A stretch of DNA of 64,000 nt, taken from NCBI RefSeq assembly GCF_000802185.1, contig NZ_KN676113.1:2479001-2543000 (forward strand), given 5' to 3'. The first letter of the stretch is position 1. Every line of letters starts with the position of its first letter. The notes beneath the pieces are model-generated. The model did no database searches. It had not been told where the DNA came from and saw only the letters and a program-made list of their open reading frames with translations. A program made the translations under genes and the position numbers. This document shows, in pieces, positions 28,169 to 36,742 of this stretch. The DNA comes from Belnapia sp. F-4-1. Its GTDB lineage: Bacteria; Pseudomonadota; Alphaproteobacteria; Acetobacterales; Acetobacteraceae.

Positions 28169-28280
28169 TCCGCATGGCGGGCAGACGTTTCGTTAATGAC
28201 ACGCTTAGTATTTCAGTTCATATAAAGCCATCGCAACATTCCAGTGATCCGCCGGCGCGGCTCAGGAACATACCGGACTC

Positions 28281-30443
28281 ATGGACCAGAGCGCCGCCAT
28301 GGGTGTGCCCGCTCCCGCGTCGGCCGCCGTATTCTCCGCCCCGCCGGGCGGCCGCCTTCGAGGGTTGCGCCTGCACCTCGTCGGGCTGGTCCTGGCGGTG
28401 CTGCTCCCGGCCCTCGGCTTCGGCGGCGCCGCCTGCTGGACTGCGCTGCGCAGCTACCGCAGTGCCGCCGAGGCCCGGCTGATCGACAGCGCCCGCGCCC
28501 TCGCCTCGGTCATCGACAGCGAGATCGCCGCCCGCCGCGCCGCACTGCAGGTACTCGCTGCCTCCTCCTATCTCGACCGGGCCGGCGACCTCGCCGCCTT
28601 CGACAGCCTCGCGCGCAATGTCGGCACGGCCTTCGGCGGCTGGGTGACGGTGCTGGACCGCTCGCTGCGCCCGGTCATCCACACCCTCGTCCCACCGGGC
28701 GGCCCGGTGCCCGGCTCTGGCGGCGGCATCGGCCCGGGCGGGGGCGGGGTGGCGATCGCACGGGTCCTCGAGACCGGGCAGCCCACCGTGAGCGACCTGG
28801 CCACCGGCCGCAATTCGGGGCGCCTCAGCGCCTTCGTCTTCGTCCCCGCCCTGCGCGATGGGGAGGTGCAGCATGTCGTCGGCATGCCGATCCTGCCGGA
28901 GCACCTGGCGCGGCTGCTGCGTGGCCAGGTGCTTTCGGGCCACGGCGCCATCGCCATCACCGACCGGCGCGGCGTCCTGGTCGCCCATTCGGAGGACCAC
29001 GAGCGCCTGATCGGGCAGCAACGGCCCCCACGCGGCGACCAGGAGCCGCGGCAGGTCACCGGCCTGCTGACGGGCCGGCGGCTGATCGACGGCAAGCCCA
29101 TCCGCACCGCTTATCACCAACTCGCCACCGCGCCGGGCTGGACGCTCTGGGTGAACGAGCCCGAAACCACCTTCCTGGAGGCCTGGTTTAGCCCGATGGT
29201 GGCCCTGCTGGGCGGCGGCCTGCTGGCGCTCTGCTTCGGCCTCCTCCTGGCGGTTGGCCTGTCGCGCCGCGTGCTGCGCCCCGTCCACGCCTTGGTGCGC
29301 CATGCCGAGCGAATCGCCGCCGGCTTGCCGCCGGAGGACCGCCCGCTCCCCCAGCCCAAAGCGGCGGTGGCCGAATTCGAGGCTTTGCGGATGGCCGGCC
29401 TGCGGGCCGAGGCTGCCCTGCGCCGCGGCGATGCCCGGCTGCGCCTGGCCCTGGAGGCGGCCGGGCTCGGCAGCTTCGAGATCGACCTGCGGGACCGGAC
29501 CGCGACGCGGACCGGCCATGTCCTGCCTGCCCGCCTTGGCCTGCCACTCGACGGCTTTTCCCTGGAGCGCTACTTGGCCGATGTGGTTCATCCCGAGGAT
29601 AGCAGCCGCGTCGGGACAGCGGTGGAGGCGGTGGCGACCGGCGCGAGCGAGCACTACCGGGTCGAGTACCGGGCCCGGAACCGCGAGGGCGCCTGGATCT
29701 GGATGGAATCCTACGGCGCCGTGGTGGAGCGCGACGTGGCAAGCGGCCTCCCGCTACGCATCGCCGGCGTCGCCCGCGACGTGACCGAGCGCAAGGCGGC
29801 GGAGGCGCGGCAATGGCTGCTGATGCGCGAGGTCGACCATCGCGCCAAGAACGCCCTGGCCGTGGTGCAGGCCGCCGTGCGGCTGGCCCCGAAGCAGGAT
29901 GCGGCCGCCTTCGCCGCGGCGGTCGAGGGCCGCGTCACGGCGCTCGCCCGGGTGCAGGGGCTGCTGGCCGAAACCGGCTGGTCCGGCACCGCGCTGCGGA
30001 CGCTGGCCGAGCGCAGCCTCGCCGCCTTCCTGCCCGCCGGCGCCGTGCAGGGCCCGGCCTGCACACTGGCTGGCCCGGCGGTCGAGCTGACCGCCGCGGC
30101 GACCCAGCCGCTCTCCCTGGTGCTGCACGAGCTCGCCACCAACGCCGCCAAATACGGCGCGCTGTCGCTCCCGGGCGGCCGGCTCAGCCTGTCCTGGCAG
30201 CCGGACCAGGCGGCTGGCCTGCTGCGGCTGCGCTGGGAGGAGCGTGGCGGCCCGCCGCTCGCGCGGCTGCCGGAGCGGAGCGGCTTCGGCAGCCGCGTCA
30301 TCCGGGCGAGCATCGAGGACCAGCTCCATGGCCAGGTGATGCAGGCATGGGAGGCCGAGGGGCTGGTCTGCCACATCAGCCTGCCGCTGACTCATTTGCG
30401 GCCCCTGGCGTCCGAGGCCACAAACCTCGCCGTTGTCCCATAA
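28281..30443 (+). CDS. Membrane sensor histidine kinase, HWE family, with PAS domain
   Basis: A 720-residue kinase. A first membrane helix (about residues 32-55), a periplasmic sensing region of about 235 residues, and a second helix (about 303-330, ending before the HAMP-like LSRRVLRPVHALVRHAERIA) form the sensor. A PAS/PAC unit follows (RLRLALEAAGLGSFEIDL to IAGVARDVTERKA). The kinase core carries His520 in EVDHRAKNALAVVQA, HELATNAAKYGALS, and the WEE of LRWEERGG, defining HWE-type kinases. Such kinases often feed the alphaproteobacterial general stress response. It lies between nrdA and nrdB, which is unusual. Confidence 0.92.
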   Translation: MDQSAAMGVPAPASAAVFSAPPGGRLRGLRLHLVGLVLAVLLPALGFGGAACWTALRSYRSAAEARLIDSARALASVIDSEIAARRAALQVLAASSYLDRAGDLAAFDSLARNVGTAFGGWVTVLDRSLRPVIHTLVPPGGPVPGSGGGIGPGGGGVAIARVLETGQPTVSDLATGRNSGRLSAFVFVPALRDGEVQHVVGMPILPEHLARLLRGQVLSGHGAIAITDRRGVLVAHSEDHERLIGQQRPPRGDQEPRQVTGLLTGRRLIDGKPIRTAYHQLATAPGWTLWVNEPETTFLEAWFSPMVALLGGGLLALCFGLLLAVGLSRRVLRPVHALVRHAERIAAGLPPEDRPLPQPKAAVAEFEALRMAGLRAEAALRRGDARLRLALEAAGLGSFEIDLRDRTATRTGHVLPARLGLPLDGFSLERYLADVVHPEDSSRVGTAVEAVATGASEHYRVEYRARNREGAWIWMESYGAVVERDVASGLPLRIAGVARDVTERKAAEARQWLLMREVDHRAKNALAVVQAAVRLAPKQDAAAFAAAVEGRVTALARVQGLLAETGWSGTALRTLAERSLAAFLPAGAVQGPACTLAGPAVELTAAATQPLSLVLHELATNAAKYGALSLPGGRLSLSWQPDQAAGLLRLRWEERGGPPLARLPERSGFGSRVIRASIEDQLHGQVMQAWEAEGLVCHISLPLTHLRPLASEATNLAVVP

Positions 30444-30450
30444 ATTGTGT
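30435..30450 (+). promoter_or_regulatory. NrdR box 1 upstream of nrdB
   Basis: GTCCCATAAATTGTGT matches the NrdR consensus acaCwAtATaTwGtgt at 11 of 16 positions, with the right half TwGtgt intact. It overlaps the last codons of the HWE kinase gene. Confidence 0.65.
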
Positions 30451-30466
30451 GCCTGGGAAGCAACAC

Positions 30467-30482
30467 GCACAAAATCTGGTAG
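30467..30482 (+). promoter_or_regulatory. NrdR box 2 upstream of nrdB
   Basis: GCACAAAATCTGGTAG matches the NrdR consensus at about 10 of 16 positions. It is 32 bp from box 1, the same spacing as the pair before nrdA, which supports both sites. Confidence 0.6.
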
Positions 30483-30592
30483 GTTGAGGAACCCCGCGAC
30501 ATCGCTGGCCTTCTTGTGGCACGCGGGGACTCCGCCCATCCTGACTCCACCGGGGACTCGACGGAGTGCCCGCCAGCCGCAAGGACACGACC

Positions 30593-31597
30593 ATGCCCGA
30601 TGGCATCCACGCCCCCGACGAGCACCCCGTGCGCTTCGATCTCCTCACCTCCAACCCGGTCTACAAGCCCTTCCGCTACCCCTGGGCCTATGACGCCTGG
30701 CTGACGCAGCAGCGCGTCCACTGGCTGCCGGAGGAGGTGCCGCTCGCCGACGACGTGAAGGACTGGCAGCGCAACCTCACCACCGGCGAGCGCAACCTGC
30801 TCACCCAGATCTTCCGCTTCTTCACCCAGGCGGATGTCGAGGTGAACAACTGCTACATGAAGCACTACAGCCAGGTCTTCAAACCGACCGAAGTGCTGAT
30901 GATGCTCAGCGCCTTCTCGAACATCGAGACCATCCACATCGCCGCCTACAGCCACCTCCTGGACACGGTCGGCATGCCGGAGCTCGAGTACAGCGCCTTC
31001 CTCAAGTACAAGGAGATGAAGGACAAGTTCGACTACATGCAGGGCTTCACGGTCGACAACAAGAGCGAGATCGCCAAGACGCTGGCCGCCTTCGGCGCCT
31101 TCACCGAGGGGCTGCAGCTTTTCGCCTCCTTCGCCATCCTGATGAACTTCCCGCGCTTCGGGAAGATGAAGGGCATGGGCCAGATCGTCTCCTGGTCGGT
31201 GCGCGACGAGACGCTGCACTGCCTTTCCGTCATCCGCCTCTTCCGCACCTTTGTGCAGGAGAACCCGGAAATCTGGACCGAGGAATTCCGGCGCGACCTC
31301 TACCTCATCTGCGCCACTATCGTGGACCATGAGGACGCCTTCATCGACCTCGCCTTCGAGCTGGGCGGCGTCGAGGGGCTGAACGCAGCGGAAACCAAGA
31401 CCTATATCCGCTTCATCGCCGACCGCCGCCTGCAGCAGCTCGGCCTGCAGCCGCTCTACCACGTCGAGAAGAACCCGCTGCCCTGGCTCGACGAGATGCT
31501 GAACGCGGTCGAGCACACGAACTTCTTCGAGAACCGCGCGACGGAATACTCCAAGGCCAGCACCTCGGGCACCTGGGAGGAGGCATGGTCCTCATGA
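30593..31597 (+). CDS. nrdB: Ribonucleoside-diphosphate reductase, beta subunit
   Basis: A 334-residue ferritin-like radical subunit that supplies the tyrosyl radical to NrdA. Iron ligands are in QADVEVNNCY (Asp/Glu), FSNIETIHIAAYSHL (Glu, His), GAFTEGLQLFASFA (Glu) and WSVRDETLHC (Glu, His). The radical tyrosine is retained in IAAYSHL, marking a class Ia/Ib-type tyrosyl protein. The C-terminus (STSGTWEEAW) is the usual NrdA-docking tail. AAGGA at 30581-30585 is 7 bases before the ATG at 30593, preferred over the GTG at 30566. It is separated from nrdA by a kinase gene but has matching NrdR boxes. Confidence 0.96.
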   Translation: MPDGIHAPDEHPVRFDLLTSNPVYKPFRYPWAYDAWLTQQRVHWLPEEVPLADDVKDWQRNLTTGERNLLTQIFRFFTQADVEVNNCYMKHYSQVFKPTEVLMMLSAFSNIETIHIAAYSHLLDTVGMPELEYSAFLKYKEMKDKFDYMQGFTVDNKSEIAKTLAAFGAFTEGLQLFASFAILMNFPRFGKMKGMGQIVSWSVRDETLHCLSVIRLFRTFVQENPEIWTEEFRRDLYLICATIVDHEDAFIDLAFELGGVEGLNAAETKTYIRFIADRRLQQLGLQPLYHVEKNPLPWLDEMLNAVEHTNFFENRATEYSKASTSGTWEEAWSS

Positions 31598-31670
31598 ACC
31601 GTGTCCACGACGCCGGGGCGGCGCCCAGCTAGAGGCCGTCCTGGACCATTGGCAGGGTGACGATCAAGCT

Positions 31671-31690
31671 GCGGGGCATGAATGCCCCGC
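31671..31690. repeat. Perfect inverted repeat after nrdB
   Basis: GCGGGGCAT and ATGCCCCGC flank two bases. It spans the start codon of the IS5-type remnant. It could be a terminator stem for nrdB or part of the old insertion-sequence end. Confidence 0.4.
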
Positions 31691-31963
31691 AAGCCTTGCC
31701 CGCCTGATGTTACCCATGACGAATGGGCCTTGGCCGCGCCCTGCCTGGCCTTGCCGCCTGAGGATGCCGAACGACCCGCCGCCGCTGAGCGGCGGTTTGT
31801 CAGCAGCTACGGCGCTGGCCAGGGGGTTGGCTGCTTGAAGGCACCCGCCGAGGACCTGCGCGCTGCGCTGCGGGTCGCCGCTGGCCGCGAAGTCCGGCCC
31901 GCCCAGGCCTGCCGTCCCGGGCGTCGGTATGGTGGCGAGACTGTCCCTCCAACCATCACGTAA
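31682..31963 (+). pseudogene. IS5-family transposase remnant
   Basis: A 93-codon open frame. The first 28 residues (MPRKPCPPDVTHDEWALAAP) match the N-terminus of IS5-family transposases of this bacterial group. After a scrambled stretch, GCLKAPAEDLRAALRVAAGRE matches a segment that normally lies about 50 residues further on. The DDE catalytic domain is absent. It looks like an internally deleted, decayed copy. It marks the start of an insertion-rich region after nrdB. Confidence 0.6.
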
Positions 31964-32084
31964 CTGTGCAACGGTCCGCTTGCTGCCTGTCACTTCCATG
32001 TGGGGTTGTGTGACGGATCGGCCGCTTCCGGCATCGGCGCATCGCCGGTGTCAAGCTTCGGCCGCTTGCGGAGCGCCATGGCTC

Positions 32085-32690
32085 ATGCTGATCGGCTACC
32101 TGCGCCCTGGTATGGCGGACAGCCAGCAAGTGCTTGCTTGCCAGGGTGATGCCTTGTTCGCCGCTGGGGTAACTCCTGCTCGGCTGCGCGAGGATCATGC
32201 CTTGGGCAAGCACGACGATTGGCCTGGTCTGGCGGCCTGTCTGGAAGGCCCGCGGCAATTGGTCCGGCGCGTGGATGACCTGGCTGAGCGCAGGGTCGGG
32301 CTACGTGTCCTGGCCGGCGCGGGCAGGCCAATCGACACCACGGCCTCGAACGATCAGGCGATGCCCGGCGTCTTCGCGGCCTTGGTCGAGTTCGGGCGCA
32401 GGCTGGCCTCCGCACGCGGAGCGGCGGGGCTCGCCGCGGCACGTGCCCATGGCCACCCCGGCGGGCGGCCTTGCAAGATGACGCCCGCCAAGCTGCGCCT
32501 TGCCCAGGAAGGCATGAGCCGGCGAGGCATCGCGGTGGGCGCGCTCTGCGCCGAGCTTGGCATCACCCGCCAGACCCTCTACCGGCATCTGGATCCGGAA
32601 GGCCGACTCAGACGGGATGTCGAAAAGCTGCTGTGCCGCTGCTCCAGCGAGTTGACCGGAAGGCTGCCGACCGGACAGCAGCATGCTTGA
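32085..32690 (+). pseudogene. Degenerate serine recombinase (resolvase family)
   Basis: A 201-residue frame starting MLIGYLRPGMADSQQ. Active resolvases read MLIGYARVS at this position, so the catalytic Ser is lost. The LDRLGRS motif is also missing, while GLRVLAGAGRPIDTT, GVFAALVEFGRRL and AGLAAARAHGHPGGRP keep family order. The C-terminal helix-turn-helix (GALCAELGITRQTLYRHL) is intact. The frame has no stop, and its end overlaps the following kinase start by eight bases. It is probably a dead recombinase; retention as a DNA-binding protein is possible but unproven. Confidence 0.6.
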
Positions 32691-35187
32691 CCTTGAGCAG
32701 ATGGTCAGGCGCCAGCGGGTGCTGGCCGACTTCGGCAACCTCGCGCTGCGGAGCGACAAGCTGGATGAGGTGCTGACGGAAGCGTGCTTCCTCGTCAGCC
32801 AGGCGCTCGGCGCGACACGCGCGAAGATCCTGGAGATCGAGCCGGAGGGACAGACGCTCCTGGTACGGGCTGGCGTCGGCTGGAAGCCCGATATCGTTGG
32901 CAAGCTCCGCCTGCCGCTCGGGGAACACTCCTCGGAAACCTTCTCGATCAAGCTCGGCGAGCCCGTTGTCACCCAGGATGTCCGGCGGGAGAACCGGTTC
33001 GAGGTGCCAACCTTCCTGAAGGATGCGGGCGTGGTCGCCCTGGTGAACGTCCCAATCCTTTTGCCGGGCGGGAAGGCCTACGGCCTGCTCCAGGTGGATG
33101 CCACCGAGCCACGCAGCTTCGGCGAGGAGGATACGGAGTTCCTCCGCACCTATGCCACGATCCTTGGGCCGGTGATCGACCGCCTGGACAAGGTTCGCAA
33201 ACTGAAGACGGCCGAGGAGGGGTTCCGGGCCCTGCCGACCCTGGTGCCCGCGCTGCTGTGGCATGTCGACGCAAGCGGCCAGGAGGTGACGCTGCACCAG
33301 GGGTGGCTGGACTATACGGGTCAGAGCGATAGGGAGAGCCAGAGCAGTGGCTGGCTCGCGGTCGTTCATCCGGACGACCACGATACTACTGCGCAACTAT
33401 TTGCCGATGCGCTTGAGACGAAGCAGCCGCTCGAGCTACAGCACCGCATCCGCCGGCACGACGGCGTGTACCGCTGGTTCCTGGTTCGCCAGCTACCCTT
33501 GCGCGACGCGAACGGGCGCGTCGTCCAGTGGTTCGGTGCCGCCACCGACATCCATGACCACCGCTTGACCCTCGATGCCCTGCGCGAGAGCGAAGCCCGC
33601 CTGCAGACCCTGATAGCCGGCATCCCGGAACTCGTCTGGCGGTCGCAGGACAAGGGGATGTGGACCTGGTCCAGCCCGCAGTGGCAGGGCTTCACCGGGC
33701 AGAGCCAGGCGCAGAGCCAGGCGCTCGGCTGGCTCGATGCCGTCCATCCCGAGGACCAGGAAGCCACGATGAGTGCCTGGGAGGGAGCAAAAACTCGCGG
33801 CCGCTTCGATGTGGAGTTCCGCCTCAAACGAGCCTCGGACGGTGCCTGGCTCTGGCATCACACTCATGCGGCACCGGTGCGCGACGCTGGCGGGCGCATC
33901 GTGGAGTGGCTTGGCACCTCGGCGGACATCGAGGAACAGGCACGTGCCCGCGCAGTCCTGACCCGCAGCCATGACGAGCTGGAGGCGCTGGTGACCGAGC
34001 GCACGGGCGAGCTCATGGCGGCCGAGGAGGCGTTGCGACAGGCGCAGAAGATGGAGGCGGTGGGCCAGCTCACCGGTGGCTTGGCGCATGACTTCAACAA
34101 CATGCTCCAGGGCGTCTCAGGTGGGCTGGACATGGCCCGCCGACGCATGGCCCAGAAGAAGACCGAAGAGGCACTGCGCTATCTCGATGCCGCACGTGAC
34201 GCGGCGGGCCGGGCAGCGGGGCTGACACGACGCTTGCTGGCCTTTGCCCGGCGACAGCGGCTCGACCCGAGGCCGGTGGGTGCGAACGGGTTGGTCGCGG
34301 GCCTGGCGGACCTGATCCGCCACACGATGGGGCCGGGCATCGGGGTTGAGCTGAGGCTGCGCGATGGAATCGACAGCGTGCTGTGCGACTCGAGCGAGCT
34401 GGAGAACGCGTTGCTGAACCTCTGCATCAATGCGCGGGATGCCATGCCCGATGGCGGACGGCTGGTGGTCGGCACGGAGGACGTACAGCTCGCAGCGGCC
34501 GATATACCGGATGGCGAGGCGGCACCTGGCCGTTACGTCGCCATCTCGGTCACCGACACTGGGACGGGCATGTCGCCCGAGGTGCTGCGACACGCATTCG
34601 AGCCGTTCTTCACCACAAAGCCGCAGGGCCAGGGCACGGGACTGGGGCTGAGCCAGATCTACGGCTTCGTTCGGCAGTCGGGCGGGCTGGTCTCGATCAG
34701 GAGCGCGTCCGGGCAGGGTACGACGGTGCGCCTGCTGCTGCCGCTCCATGGACATGTGCAGTCACCCGAGACGCCGAAGGCAGCGCCAGTCCGGGATGAG
34801 GGCGGCCCGCGCCGGACGGTGCTGCTGGTCGACGACGAGGTCGCGGGTCGTGGTCCGGTGGCGGACCGGCTACGCGAGCTGGGTTACGTCGTGCTGGAGG
34901 CCGCGGATGGACCCGGGGCATTGCGAATCCTGGCATCCGCCCGTCCGGATCTGCTGATCACCGATGTCGGCCTGCCGAATGGCATGAACGGGCGGCAGGT
35001 GGCCGAGGCGGCGCGCGAGCAGGTGCCCGGGCTGCCGGTGCTGTTCATCAGCGGCTATGCGGGCACGGCCCTGCCGCCGGGCGTACAGGTGATCAGCAAA
35101 CCATTCGAGCTCGACACGCTGACGTTGCGAATCCAGGCCATCCTGAAAGCAGGCCACCGGGAGAAGGCCAGGGATCCCGAGGCCTGA
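32683..35187 (+). CDS. GAF/PAS hybrid histidine kinase with receiver domain
   Basis: An 834-residue cytoplasmic kinase. A GAF domain covers about residues 5-165 (LADFGNLALRSDKLDEVLTEAC to PRSFGEEDTEFLRTYA). Two PAS/PAC units follow (about 180-300 and 305-430). The HisKA carries His469 in GGLAHDFNNML, then HATPase motifs NLCINARDAMPDGG, GTGMSPEVL and GQGTGLGLSQIYG, and a receiver with Asp761 in LLITDVGLPNGMNG. The core is a paralogue of the kinase at 22057-25044 with a different sensor half. Its start overlaps the degenerate resolvase. A response regulator gene lies 242 bases downstream. Confidence 0.94.
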   Translation: MLDLEQMVRRQRVLADFGNLALRSDKLDEVLTEACFLVSQALGATRAKILEIEPEGQTLLVRAGVGWKPDIVGKLRLPLGEHSSETFSIKLGEPVVTQDVRRENRFEVPTFLKDAGVVALVNVPILLPGGKAYGLLQVDATEPRSFGEEDTEFLRTYATILGPVIDRLDKVRKLKTAEEGFRALPTLVPALLWHVDASGQEVTLHQGWLDYTGQSDRESQSSGWLAVVHPDDHDTTAQLFADALETKQPLELQHRIRRHDGVYRWFLVRQLPLRDANGRVVQWFGAATDIHDHRLTLDALRESEARLQTLIAGIPELVWRSQDKGMWTWSSPQWQGFTGQSQAQSQALGWLDAVHPEDQEATMSAWEGAKTRGRFDVEFRLKRASDGAWLWHHTHAAPVRDAGGRIVEWLGTSADIEEQARARAVLTRSHDELEALVTERTGELMAAEEALRQAQKMEAVGQLTGGLAHDFNNMLQGVSGGLDMARRRMAQKKTEEALRYLDAARDAAGRAAGLTRRLLAFARRQRLDPRPVGANGLVAGLADLIRHTMGPGIGVELRLRDGIDSVLCDSSELENALLNLCINARDAMPDGGRLVVGTEDVQLAAADIPDGEAAPGRYVAISVTDTGTGMSPEVLRHAFEPFFTTKPQGQGTGLGLSQIYGFVRQSGGLVSIRSASGQGTTVRLLLPLHGHVQSPETPKAAPVRDEGGPRRTVLLVDDEVAGRGPVADRLRELGYVVLEAADGPGALRILASARPDLLITDVGLPNGMNGRQVAEAAREQVPGLPVLFISGYAGTALPPGVQVISKPFELDTLTLRIQAILKAGHREKARDPEA

Positions 35188-35340
35188 CCCATGCCTCGGG
35201 AGGCTTGCCCACCTGCTGGATCACCGCACTCACCGCCAAGGAGCCGGGCACATCACCTGCCGGGTCGCGCGCCAGGGCCGGAAAGGGCACCCGTCGGTAG
35301 CACATTCAATCATCCGCGGTATTTTTGAGACAAAACTCGC

Positions 35341-35358
35341 ATTTGAGTGATTTGAGTG
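35341..35358 (+). repeat. Tandem direct repeat upstream of the response regulator
   Basis: ATTTGAGTG occurs twice in immediate succession, 71 bases before the response regulator ATG. OmpR-family regulators bind direct repeats, so this could be an autoregulatory site. The 9-bp period is shorter than the usual 10-11 bp. Confidence 0.4.
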
Positions 35359-35429
35359 CCGGGGCATCAACCTGTAGACGATATTCCAGGCCCGCCATGA
35401 GGCCTGCCTCTGTCCCCTTGGAGACCACG

Positions 35430-36149
35430 ATGTCCGCCCTTCGCCAAATCCTCATCGTCGAGGATGATGCCGCGCTGCGTGCCACCCTGGCCGAGCAGAT
35501 CCTGTCCGGCGGCGAGTTCAGCGCCGATGAGGCGGAGAGCGCAGCCGAGGCTGAGGCCAAGCTGGCCAGCGCAGGCGCCCGCTACGACGCCATCCTGCTC
35601 GATGTCGGGCTGCCGGATGCGGATGGCCGGGAGTTCTGCGCCAAGTTGCGCCGCGACGGGCGGCGAATGCCGGTGATCATGGTCACCGGCGCCGATGCCG
35701 AGCAGGATGTGATCCGGGGCCTCGATGCCGGGGCGAACGACTACCTGGCGAAGCCCTTCCGCATGCCGGAGCTCCTGGCCCGTGTGCGCGCTCAGCTCCG
35801 GGTATTCGACAACTCCGAGGATGCGAACTTCCTGATCGGCCCCTATGTCTTCCGCCCCAGCCTGCGCCTGCTGCAGGAGGCGGCCCGCAACCGCAAGATC
35901 CGCCTGACCGACAAGGAATGCGCGATCCTGAAGTTCCTTTACCGCGCCGGCGGCAAGGCGGTATCGCGCCAGGTGCTGCTGAATGAGGTCTGGAACTACA
36001 GCAACGCCGTCTCCACCCATACGCTTGAGACGCATGTCTACCGGCTGCGCCAGAAGCTCGAGGCCGATCCCAGCCAGCCACGCCTGCTGGTGACCGAGAA
36101 TGGCGGCTACAAGCTGGATGCCACCGTGTTCGAGATTGCCGGTCGCTGA
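35430..36149 (+). CDS. OmpR/PhoB-family response regulator
   Basis: A 239-residue regulator. The receiver domain (residues 1-125) has the acidic pair in ILIVEDDAAL, phospho-Asp58 in ILLDVGLPDADG, the switch Thr in IMVTGADAEQD and Lys in YLAKPFRMPELL. The winged helix DNA-binding domain (about 135-235) ends with VSTHTLETHVYRLRQKLEADPSQPRLLVTENGGYKL. The ATG at 35430 is the start of the family; the frame is open further up without similarity. It may be a partner of the GAF/PAS kinase upstream. Its last 43 bases overlap the opposite-strand receiver gene. Confidence 0.93.
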   Translation: MSALRQILIVEDDAALRATLAEQILSGGEFSADEAESAAEAEAKLASAGARYDAILLDVGLPDADGREFCAKLRRDGRRMPVIMVTGADAEQDVIRGLDAGANDYLAKPFRMPELLARVRAQLRVFDNSEDANFLIGPYVFRPSLRLLQEAARNRKIRLTDKECAILKFLYRAGGKAVSRQVLLNEVWNYSNAVSTHTLETHVYRLRQKLEADPSQPRLLVTENGGYKLDATVFEIAGR

Positions 36150-36526
36150 TGACTACGCCCTGGGCAGCATGCGCTGTCCAGGGCCGAAACCGCAGCCGCC
36201 AGGGCTACGGGATCGAAAGGCTTGTAGAAGACCTTCTCCCACGAGGAGAAGGCCCGGTCGGCCAGCATCTCTCGGCTGCCTGTTTCGTATACTATCCGCA
36301 GTTCTGGCCGCCTTTGCCGAGCCTTGATGGCCAGAGCCAGGCCGTTGTCGCCGGCCCCCAGGTCGAGGTCGGTGACCAGGACATCGATGCGCTGCGAGGT
36401 GTCGTCGATGATGGCCAGGGCATCCTCGGCATTGCCGACCTCAAGGAAGTCGATTCCGGCATCCTCGAAAAAATCGGCGAGGGTAAGACGCACCATGGCA
36501 TCGTCTTCGACCAACAACACCGCCAT
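36107..36526 (-). CDS. Single-domain (CheY-like) response regulator
   Basis: A 139-residue protein made only of a receiver domain: MAVLLVEDDAMVRLTLADFFED, phospho-Asp53 in VLVTDLDLGAGDNGLALA, and the conserved Lys in KVFYKPFDPVALAAAV near residue 104. It has no output domain, so it acts by protein contact or as a phosphate sink. It converges with the OmpR-type regulator and the two coding regions overlap by 43 bases at their ends; the overlapped tail has no family similarity. Confidence 0.88.
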   Translation of the reverse strand: MAVLLVEDDAMVRLTLADFFEDAGIDFLEVGNAEDALAIIDDTSQRIDVLVTDLDLGAGDNGLALAIKARQRRPELRIVYETGSREMLADRAFSSWEKVFYKPFDPVALAAAVSALDSACCPGRSHQRPAISNTVASSL

Positions 36527-36742
36527 CGCCGTAGTTCCTTCGCTCCTGGATTCCGCCACCGCAGGGTGAACACTGCTCCCGCATTCGGGATGCGTGAGAT
36601 CACGTGCCTGGGATCTTACGATTGAGTTACCCGCATAGGTTGTAGAGATTCCTTCGCGCGTCTGGTCGGTTGCAGAAGTGCCGAGAGGGCAGCTTCTGCT
36701 GTGGCGAAGGAACACGGGCCACAACAGTTTCATGAGCAAATA

